A stretch of DNA of 64,000 bases, from contig NZ_CP086322.1 in NCBI RefSeq assembly GCF_023277745.1, forward strand, positions 6,944,001-7,008,000, given 5' to 3'. The first letter of the stretch is position 1, and every line of letters starts with the position of its first letter. The translations under genes and the position numbers were made by a program. Source of the DNA: Streptomyces halobius (GTDB lineage Bacteria; Actinomycetota; Actinomycetes; Streptomycetales; Streptomycetaceae). This document shows positions 34,323 through 45,216 of the stretch, piece by piece. The notes beneath the pieces were generated by a model, which was given only the letters and a program-made list of their open reading frames with translations, ran no database searches and was not told the origin of the DNA.

Positions 34323-34478
34323 CTGCCGTCCCTGTCGAGGTCAAGAGTCCTGCGTCCGTCATGCCGTTGTGTCAGTCGGTGCTTTCAAGGAATCAACGCT
34401 CGGGCGGACACGGGGTGACGGGGGAGAGGGGCAAGGGGGTGCGGTTCCGGCCATAGTGTTGCACTTCGTTCCGGAGTT

Positions 34479-34499
34479 CTTGCAGCAATTTTGCGCAAG
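34479..34499 (+). promoter_or_regulatory. MalR/LacI-type operator before malE
   Basis: CTTGC at 34479-34483 and GCAAG at 34495-34499 are inverted with an 11-base spacer that itself carries GCAA and TTGC. CTTGCA-type repeats are the known MalR target before Streptomyces maltose and amylase genes. The site is in the 247-base divergent gap that must hold promoters for malE and the first aglA. Confidence 0.6.
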
Positions 34500-34569
34500 C
34501 TCTTTCGGTTTGTTTGCGGCGCTGTTACGTTCCAGACCGCCATCTGAGGCGTTTCCCTAAGGAGTTCAC

Positions 34570-35847
34570 ATGCGGCGTGGCATACGTGGCCTCATAGCCA
34601 CCGCGCTGGTAGCGGGCCTGGCACTGGCAGCGACAGCGTGCGGTGGCGGGGAGGACAACGGCGGCGACGACAGCGGGGGTGAACTGTCCGGAACCGTTAC
34701 CTTCTGGGACACCTCCAATGACGCCGAGAAAGCGACTTACAAGAAGCTCGCCGAGGGGTTCACCAAGGAGCACCCCAAGGTCCGCGTCAAATATGTGAAC
34801 GTGCCGTTCGGCGACGCCAACGCCAAGTTCAAGAACGCGGCCCCGAACGGAGAAGGCGCCCCCGATGTGATGCGCACCGAGGTCACCTGGACCGCCGACT
34901 TCGCCAACCTCGGCTATCTCGCACCGCTGGACGGCACCCCCGCCCTCGACAACACCGAGGACTACCTGCCGCAGGCCCTCGGCTCCACCAGGTTCAAGGG
35001 CAAGACCTACGCCGTCCCGCAGGTCATCGATACCCTCGCGCTCTTCTACAACAAGAAGATCCTCAAGGACGCCGGTGTCGAGGTTCCCAAGACCTTCACC
35101 GAACTGGCCACCGCCGCCAAGAAGATCAAGGCGAAGACCGGCGCCACCGCCCTCTATCTGCGCGGCGACGACGCCTACTGGTTCCTTCCCTACCTGTACG
35201 GCGAGGGCGGCGACCTCGTCGACGCCCGCGCCAAGATCGTGAAGATCGATGACGGCGCCGGGGTGAAGGCGTTCCAGACGATCAAGAGTCTGGTCGACTC
35301 CAAGGCCGCCATCACCGACGCCACCGACGGCCAGGAGAACCAGCTCAAGGCTCTCAAGGACGGCGATGTCGCGATGGCGATCGACGGCCCCTGGGACATC
35401 GAGGGCGCCCGCGCCGGCAAGGCGTTCAAGGACAAGCAGAACCTCGGCGTCGCCCCCGTCCCCGGCGGCAGCAGGGCCCAGGGCTCCCCGCAAGGTGGCT
35501 GGAACCTCTCCGTCTACGCCGGCAGCAAGAACTTGCAGGCTTCTTATGCCTTTGTGAAGTACATGAGCTCGGCCAAGGTCCAGCAGCAGACCACTGAGAA
35601 GCTGAGCCTGCTGCCCACCCGTACGTCCGTCTACGACGTACCGGCGGTGAAGAACAACGAGATGGTGAAGTTCTTCAAGCCCGCCGTCGACGGTGCCGTC
35701 GAGCGGCCCTGGATCGCCGAGGCCAACTCGCTCTTCGAGCCGATCAAGGTTCGGATGAACAAGGTGCTCACCGGCACCGCGACGCCGGAGCAGGCCGCCA
35801 GGGCGACCGGCGACGCCTTCCGGAAGCTGCTCAAGGACTACAAGTGA
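34570..35847 (+). CDS. malE: Maltose/maltodextrin-binding lipoprotein
   Basis: This 425-residue binding protein has a strong AAGGAG site 5 bases before the ATG. The N-terminus is a signal peptide with lipobox ATAC (mature Cys near residue 24), then a Gly/Asp linker. The body matches actinobacterial MalE: GTVTFWDTSNDAEK, PDVMRTEVTWTADFANLGYL and DVAMAIDGPWD. It captures maltose and longer maltodextrins at the membrane surface for MalFG. No ATPase is encoded nearby, so the shared MsiK ATPase is expected. Its promoter holds a LacI-type palindrome. Confidence 0.93.
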   Translation: MRRGIRGLIATALVAGLALAATACGGGEDNGGDDSGGELSGTVTFWDTSNDAEKATYKKLAEGFTKEHPKVRVKYVNVPFGDANAKFKNAAPNGEGAPDVMRTEVTWTADFANLGYLAPLDGTPALDNTEDYLPQALGSTRFKGKTYAVPQVIDTLALFYNKKILKDAGVEVPKTFTELATAAKKIKAKTGATALYLRGDDAYWFLPYLYGEGGDLVDARAKIVKIDDGAGVKAFQTIKSLVDSKAAITDATDGQENQLKALKDGDVAMAIDGPWDIEGARAGKAFKDKQNLGVAPVPGGSRAQGSPQGGWNLSVYAGSKNLQASYAFVKYMSSAKVQQQTTEKLSLLPTRTSVYDVPAVKNNEMVKFFKPAVDGAVERPWIAEANSLFEPIKVRMNKVLTGTATPEQAARATGDAFRKLLKDYK

Positions 35848-36779
35848 CCTTCGCTGTACGGCTGCGCCGGGCGCTGGGCACCCACTGGTACGCATGGACG
35901 ATGGTCGCCCCGGTGGTGCTCGTCATCGGGGTGATCATCGGCTATCCGCTGGTGCGCGGCGCCCATCTCTCGCTCACCGACGCCAACGAGGCCAATGTCG
36001 AGCGGCACATCGGCGTCAACCACCTCCCCGCCACCTACGAGTTCACCGGCCTGGCCAACTACCGGGCGGTGCTCTCCGACCCCGTCTTCTGGGACCGCCT
36101 GGGCTGGACCGTGGTGTGGACGGTCGGCTGTGTCTCGCTGACCTTCCTGATCGCCCTCACCCTGGCGAACATGCTCAACCGGAAGCTGCGCGGCCGCACC
36201 TTCTACCGCCTCGCGCTGATTCTGCCCTGGGCCGTCCCCGCCTTCATCTCCGTCTTCACCTGGCGGATGCTCTACAACGAGAAGAGCGGCATCCTCAACA
36301 AGCTGTTGGCCGGCGGCGGTATCGACGCTGTCCCCTGGCTCAACGACCCGACCTGGGCGAAGCTTTCGGTCATCGCCGTCAACGTCTGGCTGGGCGTGCC
36401 GTTCATGCTCGTCGCGCTGCTCGGCGGCCTGCAGTCCATCCCCGGCGAGCTGTACGAGGCCGCTGAAATGGACGGCGCAAACGCCTGGCAGCGCTTCCGC
36501 AACATCACCATGCCGGGACTGCGGGCCGTCAGCAGCACCGTCATCCTGCTCTCCACCATCTGGACCTTCAACATGTTCCCGGTGATCTTCCTGCTCACCC
36601 GGGGCGGGCCCGGCGACGCCACCGAGATCCTGGTGACCTACGCCTACCGGCTCTCCTTCGTCGACAGCCCCCGCAACTTCTCCCAGTCCGCGGCCTGGGG
36701 CGTCCTGATCCTGGTGCTGCTCTCGTTCGTCGCGGTGATCTACCGCCGGGCACTGCGCAAGCAGGGAGAGGTGTGGTGA
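35844..36779 (+). CDS. malF: Maltose ABC permease MalF
   Basis: This 311-residue permease starts with GTG at 35844, overlapping the malE stop by 4 bases. It has six spans and the EAA loop GELYEAAEMDGANAWQRFRN. Compared with enterobacterial MalF it lacks the large periplasmic P2 domain, as is normal in actinobacteria. It pairs with MalG. Confidence 0.92.
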   Translation: MTFAVRLRRALGTHWYAWTMVAPVVLVIGVIIGYPLVRGAHLSLTDANEANVERHIGVNHLPATYEFTGLANYRAVLSDPVFWDRLGWTVVWTVGCVSLTFLIALTLANMLNRKLRGRTFYRLALILPWAVPAFISVFTWRMLYNEKSGILNKLLAGGGIDAVPWLNDPTWAKLSVIAVNVWLGVPFMLVALLGGLQSIPGELYEAAEMDGANAWQRFRNITMPGLRAVSSTVILLSTIWTFNMFPVIFLLTRGGPGDATEILVTYAYRLSFVDSPRNFSQSAAWGVLILVLLSFVAVIYRRALRKQGEVW

Positions 36780-37618
36780 CCATGCGTACCCACCGCAACA
36801 AGAGGGGCCCGCTGGCCTCGGCCGGGCTGCACACCGCCCTCCTCGTCGCCACGGCGGTCGCCGTCTTCCCGCCCCTGTGGCTGCTGGTGACCTCCTTCAA
36901 ACCGCGCAACGACGCCTTCTCCACCAGCCTCGTCACCCACTTCACCGTGGCCAACTACACCCACGTACTGGCCGACACCACGTTCCTGACCTGGTTCGGA
37001 AACTCCGTGATCATCGTCGGGGTGACCACCGTCCTCGGGGTCTTCATCGCGGCCACCACCGGCTACGCCGTCAGCCGCTTCCGCTTCCCCGGGATGCGGC
37101 CGCTGATGTGGCTGCTGCTGATCACCCAGATGTTCCCGGTCGCGGTGCTGATCGTGCCGCTCTACAACCTGCTGGCGAGCCTCAATCTGCTCAACCAGCC
37201 CGCGGGCCTGGTCGTCACCTACCTCACCATCGCCGTCCCGTTCTGCGCCTGGATGATGAAGGGGTTCTTCGACACCATCCCGGTGGAGATCGACGAGTCG
37301 GGCCGGGTCGACGGGCTCAACCCCTTCGGCACCTTCTGGCGGCTGGTACTGCCGCTGGCCCGCCCCGGCCTGGCCGTGACCGGCTTCTACACCTTCGTCA
37401 CCGCCTGGGCCGAAGTCGCCTACGCCTCCGCGTTCATGACCGGCGAGGAGAACCTCACGCTCGCCGGCGGCCTGCAGACCTTCGTCAACCAGTACACCAA
37501 CGACTGGGGATCGATGACCGCCGCGGCCGTGATCATCGCCGTGCCGGCCGCGCTCGTCTTCGCCTTCGCCCAGCGCCACCTCGTCTCCGGACTGACCGCC
37601 GGAACCACCAAGGGATGA
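36773..37618 (+). CDS. malG: Maltose ABC permease MalG
   Basis: This 281-residue permease has six spans and the EAA region VEIDESGRVDGLNPFGTFW. The frame opens at GTG 36773; GTG 36776 (giving the usual GTGA overlap with malF) and ATG 36782 are equally possible. The conserved C-terminal FAQRHLVSGLTAGTTKG is the MalG tail that contacts the ATPase. The second glucosidase gene begins 2 bases after its stop. Confidence 0.91.
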   Translation: MVTMRTHRNKRGPLASAGLHTALLVATAVAVFPPLWLLVTSFKPRNDAFSTSLVTHFTVANYTHVLADTTFLTWFGNSVIIVGVTTVLGVFIAATTGYAVSRFRFPGMRPLMWLLLITQMFPVAVLIVPLYNLLASLNLLNQPAGLVVTYLTIAVPFCAWMMKGFFDTIPVEIDESGRVDGLNPFGTFWRLVLPLARPGLAVTGFYTFVTAWAEVAYASAFMTGEENLTLAGGLQTFVNQYTNDWGSMTAAAVIIAVPAALVFAFAQRHLVSGLTAGTTKG

Positions 37619-37619
37619 T

Positions 37620-39278
37620 ATGACCCAGCAGCACTACGCCGCCCCGTCCGCCCCCACCGGCCACCGCCCCGGCGCCACGGGATGGTGGCGCGACGCGGTG
37701 ATCTACCAGGTCTATCCGCGCAGCTTCGCCGACGGCAACGGCGACGGCATGGGGGATCTGGAGGGTGTCCGCAGCCGGCTGCCGTACCTGCGCGACCTGG
37801 GGGTGGACGCCGTCTGGCTCAGCCCCTTCTACGCCTCCCCGCAGGCCGACGCCGGCTACGACGTCGCCGACTACCGGGCCATCGACCCGATGTTCGGCAC
37901 CCTGCACGACGCCGACGCCGTCATCCGGGAAGCCCATGAACTGGGCCTGCGCATCATCGTCGACATCGTCCCCAACCACTGCTCCGACCAGCACGCATGG
38001 TTCCAACGGGCGCTGCGCGAGGGCCCCGGATCGGCACTGCGCGAGCGCTTCCACTTCCGCCCCGGCAAGGGCACGGACGGCGAACTGCCGCCCAACGACT
38101 GGGAGTCGATCTTCGGCGGCCCCGCCTGGACCCGGGTCCCCGACGGGGAGTGGTACCTCCACCTCTTCGCCCCGGAACAGCCCGACTTCAACTGGGAACA
38201 CCCCGCCGTCCAGGACGAGTTCCGCTCCATCCTGCGGTTCTGGCTGGACCTGGGCGTGGACGGCTTCCGCATCGACGTCGCCCATGGCCTGGTCAAGGCC
38301 GCCGGGCTGCCCGACATGGGCCACGGCGACCAGCTCAAACTGCTCGGAAACCAAGTGCTGCCGTTCTTCGACCAGGACGGCGTGCACGCCATCTACCGCT
38401 CCTGGCGGGCGGTCCTGGACGAGTACTCCCCCAGCCTTCGGCCGGGGGTGCTCCCAGGGGACCGCATCGGCGTCGCCGAAGCCTGGACGCCCAGCGCCGA
38501 CCGCACCGCCCGCTACCTGCGCCCCGGCGAACTGCACCAGGCGTTCAACTTCCACTACCTCAACACCGGTTGGGACGCGGCGGGCCTGCGTGAGGCCATC
38601 GACTCCTCGCTCGACGCGATGCGCCCGGTCGGCGCCCCCACCACCTGGGTGCTCTCCAACCACGACGTCGTACGCCATCGCACCCGCCTCGGCGGCGGCC
38701 TGCACCGCGCCCGCGCCGCGGCCCTGCTGATGCTGGCGCTGCCCGGCTCCGCCTACCTCTACCAGGGCGAGGAACTGGGCCTGCCCGAGGTCACCGACCT
38801 GCCCGACGAGGTCCGCCAGGACCCCGCGTTCGCCCGGAAGTCCGGGGAGAGCGGGCAGGACGGGCTGCGCGACGGCTGCCGGGTGCCGGTCCCCTGGTCC
38901 GGCGACGCGCCGCCGTACGGCTTCGGCACCGGCGGCAGCTGGCTGCCCCAGCCCGCCGACTGGGCGGGGCTGACCGTGCGGGCCCAGACCGGCGACCCGT
39001 CCTCCACCCTGGAGCTGTACCGCAGCGCACTGGCCCTGCGCCGCACCCACCCCGGGCTCGGCGCGGGCGACGCGGTGGAGTGGCTGGACGCCCCGGACGG
39101 TGTCCTGGCCTTCCGTCGTCCGGGCGGCCTGGTCTGCACCGTCAACACGACGGATGCCCCGGCCCGGCTGACCGCCCCCGGCAAGCTGCTGCTGGCCTCC
39201 CGCGAACCGGCCGAGGACGAGGGAGAGTTCGCCGTGTTCAGCCTCCCCGCCGACACCACCGTCTGGTGGGAGGCGTGA
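37620..39278 (+). CDS. aglA: GH13 alpha-glucosidase, second copy, with an in-frame hairpin insertion
   Basis: This 552-residue enzyme has the same GH13 motifs as the first copy (VDIVPNHCS, GFRIDVAHG, VAEAW, LSNHDVVRH). It belongs to the malEFG operon and is coupled to the LacI gene after it. Between the regions equivalent to TYGGDRIGV in the first copy this protein reads YSPSLRPGVLPGDRIGV, an extra nine residues encoded by a palindromic hairpin repeat (38427-38461). The insertion is in frame, just before the catalytic Glu strand, so the enzyme may still work with a longer surface loop. Confidence 0.92.
   Translation: MTQQHYAAPSAPTGHRPGATGWWRDAVIYQVYPRSFADGNGDGMGDLEGVRSRLPYLRDLGVDAVWLSPFYASPQADAGYDVADYRAIDPMFGTLHDADAVIREAHELGLRIIVDIVPNHCSDQHAWFQRALREGPGSALRERFHFRPGKGTDGELPPNDWESIFGGPAWTRVPDGEWYLHLFAPEQPDFNWEHPAVQDEFRSILRFWLDLGVDGFRIDVAHGLVKAAGLPDMGHGDQLKLLGNQVLPFFDQDGVHAIYRSWRAVLDEYSPSLRPGVLPGDRIGVAEAWTPSADRTARYLRPGELHQAFNFHYLNTGWDAAGLREAIDSSLDAMRPVGAPTTWVLSNHDVVRHRTRLGGGLHRARAAALLMLALPGSAYLYQGEELGLPEVTDLPDEVRQDPAFARKSGESGQDGLRDGCRVPVPWSGDAPPYGFGTGGSWLPQPADWAGLTVRAQTGDPSSTLELYRSALALRRTHPGLGAGDAVEWLDAPDGVLAFRRPGGLVCTVNTTDAPARLTAPGKLLLASREPAEDEGEFAVFSLPADTTVWWEA
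38427..38461 (+). repeat. Small palindromic repeat inserted in aglA
   Basis: The segment CTCCCCCAGCCTTCGGCCGG, continuing GGGTGCTCCCAGGGG, forms a GC-rich hairpin. Its core is nearly identical to the inverted segment at 56469-56493, and both encode SPSLRPG. It is absent from the paralogous gene at 32649-34322, which shows it is an insertion. Confidence 0.75.
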
Positions 39279-40330
39279 CCCTGCCCGCTTCCCGTGCCAC
39301 TCCGCGCCTGGCCGATATCGCCGACCAGGCGCGGGTCAGCGAGGCGACCGTCAGCCGGGTCCTCAACGGCAAGTCGGGCGTGGCCGGCACCACCCGCCGG
39401 CGGGTGCTCGGCGCCCTCGACGTCCTCGGGTACGAACGCCCGGTACGGCTGCGACGCCGGAGTGCGGGGCTGGTCGGGCTGGTCATCCCGGAGCTGACCA
39501 ACCCGATCTTCCCGGCGTTCGCCCAGATCATCGAGCAGTCACTGGCCGGACACGGCTACACCCCCGTCCTGTGCACCCAGATGCCGGGCGGAGCCACCGA
39601 GGACGAGCTGGTCGAGCAGCTGGAGGAGCGCGGTGTCACCGGCATCGTCTTCCTGTCCGGGCTGCACGCGGACACCGGCGCCGACCCGGCACGCTACGCC
39701 CGGCTGACGTCCCGGGGCGTCCCGTTCGTGCTGATCAACGGCTACAACGAGCGGATCGCCGCGCCCTTCGTCTCGCCGGACGACGACGCGGCGGCCCGGA
39801 TGGCGGTACGCCATCTCGCCGAGCTGGGCCACGAGCGGATCGGTCTCGCCGTCGGGCCGGCCCGCTATGTGCCCTCGCGCCGCAAGGCGGAGGGGTTCCT
39901 GGCGGCGCTGGGGGAGTCGTTCGGCCTGTCGAGGGGGCAGGCCGAACGACGGGTCCGGCACACCCTGTTCAGCGTCGAGGGCGGTCATGCGGCGGCCGCC
40001 GGTCTGCTCGACGCGGGCTGTACCGGCATCGTCTGCGGCAGTGACCTGATGGCCCTGGGGGTGGTGCGCGCGGCCCGGGAGCGCGGGCTCGACGTACCGG
40101 CCGCGCTCTCGGTCGTGGGCTTCGACGACTCCCAGCTGATCGCGTTCACCGATCCGCCGCTGACGACCGTACGGCAGCCGGTGCAGGCCATGGCCTCGGC
40201 GGCCGTGGGCGCGCTGATCGAGGAGATCCGGGCCCGCGCGGAGGGGGTGCAAACCCCCGTCCAGCACACCGAGTTCGTCTTCCAGCCGGAGCTGGTGGTA
40301 CGGGGCTCGACGGGGCCGGCGCGGGAATGA
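39275..40330 (+). CDS. malR: LacI family regulator (MalR-like), second copy
   Basis: This 351-residue repressor starts with GTG at 39275 overlapping the glucosidase stop by 4 bases. The HTH is LADIADQARVSEATVSRVLNG, followed by a sugar-binding domain nearly parallel to that of the copy at 31576-32625 (LVGLVIPELTNPIFP, GFDDSQLIAFTDPPLTTVRQP). As the last gene of the malEFG-aglA operon it would be co-induced with transport. Likely targets are the palindromes at 34479 and 40470. Confidence 0.88.
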   Translation: MTLPASRATPRLADIADQARVSEATVSRVLNGKSGVAGTTRRRVLGALDVLGYERPVRLRRRSAGLVGLVIPELTNPIFPAFAQIIEQSLAGHGYTPVLCTQMPGGATEDELVEQLEERGVTGIVFLSGLHADTGADPARYARLTSRGVPFVLINGYNERIAAPFVSPDDDAAARMAVRHLAELGHERIGLAVGPARYVPSRRKAEGFLAALGESFGLSRGQAERRVRHTLFSVEGGHAAAAGLLDAGCTGIVCGSDLMALGVVRAARERGLDVPAALSVVGFDDSQLIAFTDPPLTTVRQPVQAMASAAVGALIEEIRARAEGVQTPVQHTEFVFQPELVVRGSTGPARE

Positions 40331-40469
40331 GCGGGGGAGTGCGGTACGGCGCTGTGCCGTGTGCGAGTCCCGGGTGGTGACCGGTCCGGCCGGCCGGGCG
40401 CGTGGGGTCCGGCGGATGAGTGCCGGACCCATCGGCCGGCCGGAGCGGTTCGGTTCGAACGTAACATCG

Positions 40470-40497
40470 TTGCAATATCTTGCGTAAGGTATTGCAA
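40470..40497 (+). promoter_or_regulatory. MalR/LacI-type operator before the pullulanase
   Basis: TTGCAATA at 40470-40477 and TATTGCAA at 40490-40497 are perfect 8-base inverted arms around a 12-base centre that holds a second near-palindrome (CTTGCGTAAG). This AT-rich patch stands out in the GC-rich surroundings and matches the CTTGCA/TTGCAA form of MalR sites. It lies 90 bases before the pulA start. Confidence 0.7.
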
Positions 40498-40586
40498 GGA
40501 AGAATTCCCACGACTACAACGATCAACGGCCTCTGGAGCAAGGCGCGTTGCCGGGCCATGTCACTCCCGACTCCCCAGGAGGAGCC

Positions 40587-43223
<2,637 letters not shown>

Positions 43224-43338
43224 ACCCCGCTTCGCCACGGTCTGCCCCGCCCGTCGAGGCAGATCGTGGCTCCGCCACCGCACGGGGCCAGGCCCGCCGA
43301 CCTGATCGTCCCGACAGGCGCGCCTGACCACCGACGTG

Positions 43339-43485
43339 CACCCCCACCGTCTATTCCCCACCCCCTCGGCAGGTGCCGGTCCGCAGGGCGGAGTCCGGAG
43401 GTCCGGCGCCGCTGCCGCACAGCCCCGCGCAGCGGCAACAAGCCCGCGGCGCTGGGGTACCTCCACGCCTTTTAGGGCTCCCCTG
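43339..43485. repeat. Mosaic intergenic repeat, copy 3 (shortened)
   Basis: An inverted GCTGTTCGGCAGCGG-type module with GGCGGAGTCCGGAGGTCC in its middle spans about 43339-43442, followed by a degenerate GGTACCTCC module. The rest of the 361-base gap between the convergent pullulanase and VOC genes shows no gene. The inverted ends seen in copies 1 and 2 are not clear here, so it looks like a truncated copy. Confidence 0.7.
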
Positions 43486-43584
43486 CCGTATGTGTGGGTC
43501 AGGCTGTCGTGAGTTGGCGGCCGGGGAGGGCGGGGCCCGGCGCCGCGCACTGCACCGTCGTGAGGGTGCGGACTGAGTTCCACG

Positions 43585-44322
43585 TCAGCCCCGGCCGAGG
43601 ACGCAGAACTCGTTGCCCGCCGGGTCGGCCAGGACGACCCAGGAGACGTCACCCTGACCCACGTCGGCCCGTATCGCGCCGAGGCCTTCGAGCCGGGCGA
43701 CCTCCTTCGCCTGATCCTCGACGGGGTCGGACATCACGTCGAGATGGACGCGGTTCTGTACGACCTCGTCGTCGAGCGTGCGGCGGAACTCCAGGTACGG
43801 CCCGACGCCCTTGACGGAGCGCAGCAGGGCGCGGTCGTCGGTCAGCTCGTGGACGGTCCAGTCGATCGCCTCGCCCCAGAACCGGACCATGGCCCGTGGG
43901 TCGGCGCAGTCGACGACAACGGCGGCTATCGGCCCGGTGTCCCGGTAGAGCTCCCGGGGCTCCAGGACGCTGAACACGTTGCCTTCCGGGTCGGCCATCA
44001 CCGTCCACGGCGCGTCGCCCTGGCCCCCATCGGCGGGCGTCGCCCCGAGCTCCTTCAGACGTGCGACCAACTCCGCCTGATGGGCGTCGGAGGTGGTGGC
44101 GAGCTCGATGTGCACGCGGTACTTCACCGTCTCCGGGTCCGGGACGCGGACGAGATCGATGCAGACGGCGGACGGGTCCGGCCAGTCGAAGCCCACGGGT
44201 TCCAGGTTGGTGACGCCGGGCCCTTCGCTGGAAACATCCCAGCCGAGCACCTCCGCCCAGAACTGGCCGAGCGCAGAGTCGTCCCGGGCTTTGAAGTTCA
44301 CCTGAACCAGTTGCAGCGTCAT
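43585..44322 (-). CDS. VOC family protein with two glyoxalase-like domains
   Basis: This 245-residue protein is two tandem VOC/glyoxalase modules, one at about 1-115 (VQVNFKARDDSALGQFWAEVLGW, then DPEGNVFSVLEP) and one at 122-245 (DPRAMVRFWGEAIDW, then DPAGNEFCVLG). Such proteins bind metal and act as dioxygenases, isomerases or antibiotic-binding resistance proteins. Several expected metal ligands are not obvious, so a binding role is as likely as catalysis. Function unknown. Confidence 0.85.
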   Translation of the reverse strand: MTLQLVQVNFKARDDSALGQFWAEVLGWDVSSEGPGVTNLEPVGFDWPDPSAVCIDLVRVPDPETVKYRVHIELATTSDAHQAELVARLKELGATPADGGQGDAPWTVMADPEGNVFSVLEPRELYRDTGPIAAVVVDCADPRAMVRFWGEAIDWTVHELTDDRALLRSVKGVGPYLEFRRTLDDEVVQNRVHLDVMSDPVEDQAKEVARLEGLGAIRADVGQGDVSWVVLADPAGNEFCVLGRG

Positions 44323-44416
44323 GCCGCATACCCTAGGTGATCCCCCATCGGGCGGGCGTGCGAATTCAGGCTCTCCTGCTGCATGTACGGCTCAAACACC
44401 CCCACGACGGGGGACG

Positions 44417-45115
44417 CTAAAACGTCGGCTCAGGAACGCGCAGCGGTCCCCCCACCGGCTCGTCCGCCAACATCCGGCGGACGAGCCCCGCCATCTGGGC
44501 GTCGTACGTCGCACTCACCGCCGCCAACGCCGCGAAGTCCTGTACCAGTTGCCGCTCCAGCTCTGCGCGTGGGACGCGCTCCTGCTCCGCGTGCGGGACG
44601 GGTCGGCCGTCCAGCCACAGCAACGCCGTGGTCTCGGCCAGCGAGATCCATGACCGGATCACCAACTCCATCCGTGTGGTGGGCTGTTGGACGTCGAGAT
44701 GCGCGAGGATCTGTTCGTAGGCGGCCTGGCGTACGCCGTCGATCAGCGCGCTGGTGCGGCTCGAACCGATCGCCGGGCCGCCCCGCATCAGCGCGGAGAA
44801 GCCGGGACCGTGTTCGTCCACGAAGTCGAAGAACCGCTCCATGACCCGCAGCAGCCGGGCGCCGAGCGGGCCTTCGTGCGGTTCCACGAAGCGGGCCGTG
44901 AGCTCCTCGGCGGCGCGGCGCAGCGCGGCCTCGTAGAGCTGCCGTTTGCCCGGGAAGTAGTGGTAGACCAGCGGCCGGGAGATCCCCGCCGCCTCGGCTA
45001 TCTCGTCGATCGAGACCTCTTCGGGGGAGCGCCGGCTGAAGAGGTCGAGCGCGACGGCTATCAGCTGCTCGCGCCGTTCCTCGACACCCATCCTGCGGCG
45101 CGTCCCGGTCGTCAT
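44417..45115 (-). CDS. TetR family regulator with a repeat-derived C-terminus
   Basis: This 232-residue regulator starts at the ATG at 45115 (a GTG at 45124 is also open). The HTH is SIDEIAEAAGISRPLVYHYFPGKRQLY (about residues 28-54). The C-terminal codons 44417-44443 encode LRVPEPTF and match the end module of the mosaic repeat (GTCGGCTCAGG, then GCGCAGCG), so the last eight residues derive from repeat DNA. It lies 101 bases after the reductase gene in the same direction and may regulate the diiron-reductase operon through the palindrome at 47249. Confidence 0.85.
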   Translation of the reverse strand: MTTGTRRRMGVEERREQLIAVALDLFSRRSPEEVSIDEIAEAAGISRPLVYHYFPGKRQLYEAALRRAAEELTARFVEPHEGPLGARLLRVMERFFDFVDEHGPGFSALMRGGPAIGSSRTSALIDGVRQAAYEQILAHLDVQQPTTRMELVIRSWISLAETTALLWLDGRPVPHAEQERVPRAELERQLVQDFAALAAVSATYDAQMAGLVRRMLADEPVGGPLRVPEPTF

Positions 45116-45216
45116 GCGCACCACACTAACGACCCGGGACGCCGCACGGAATCACACGGAATCACACGGAGTCCCGGGCGGTCGCCGGATGCGCACGGAG
45201 GCGGCGGGGGACGGTG

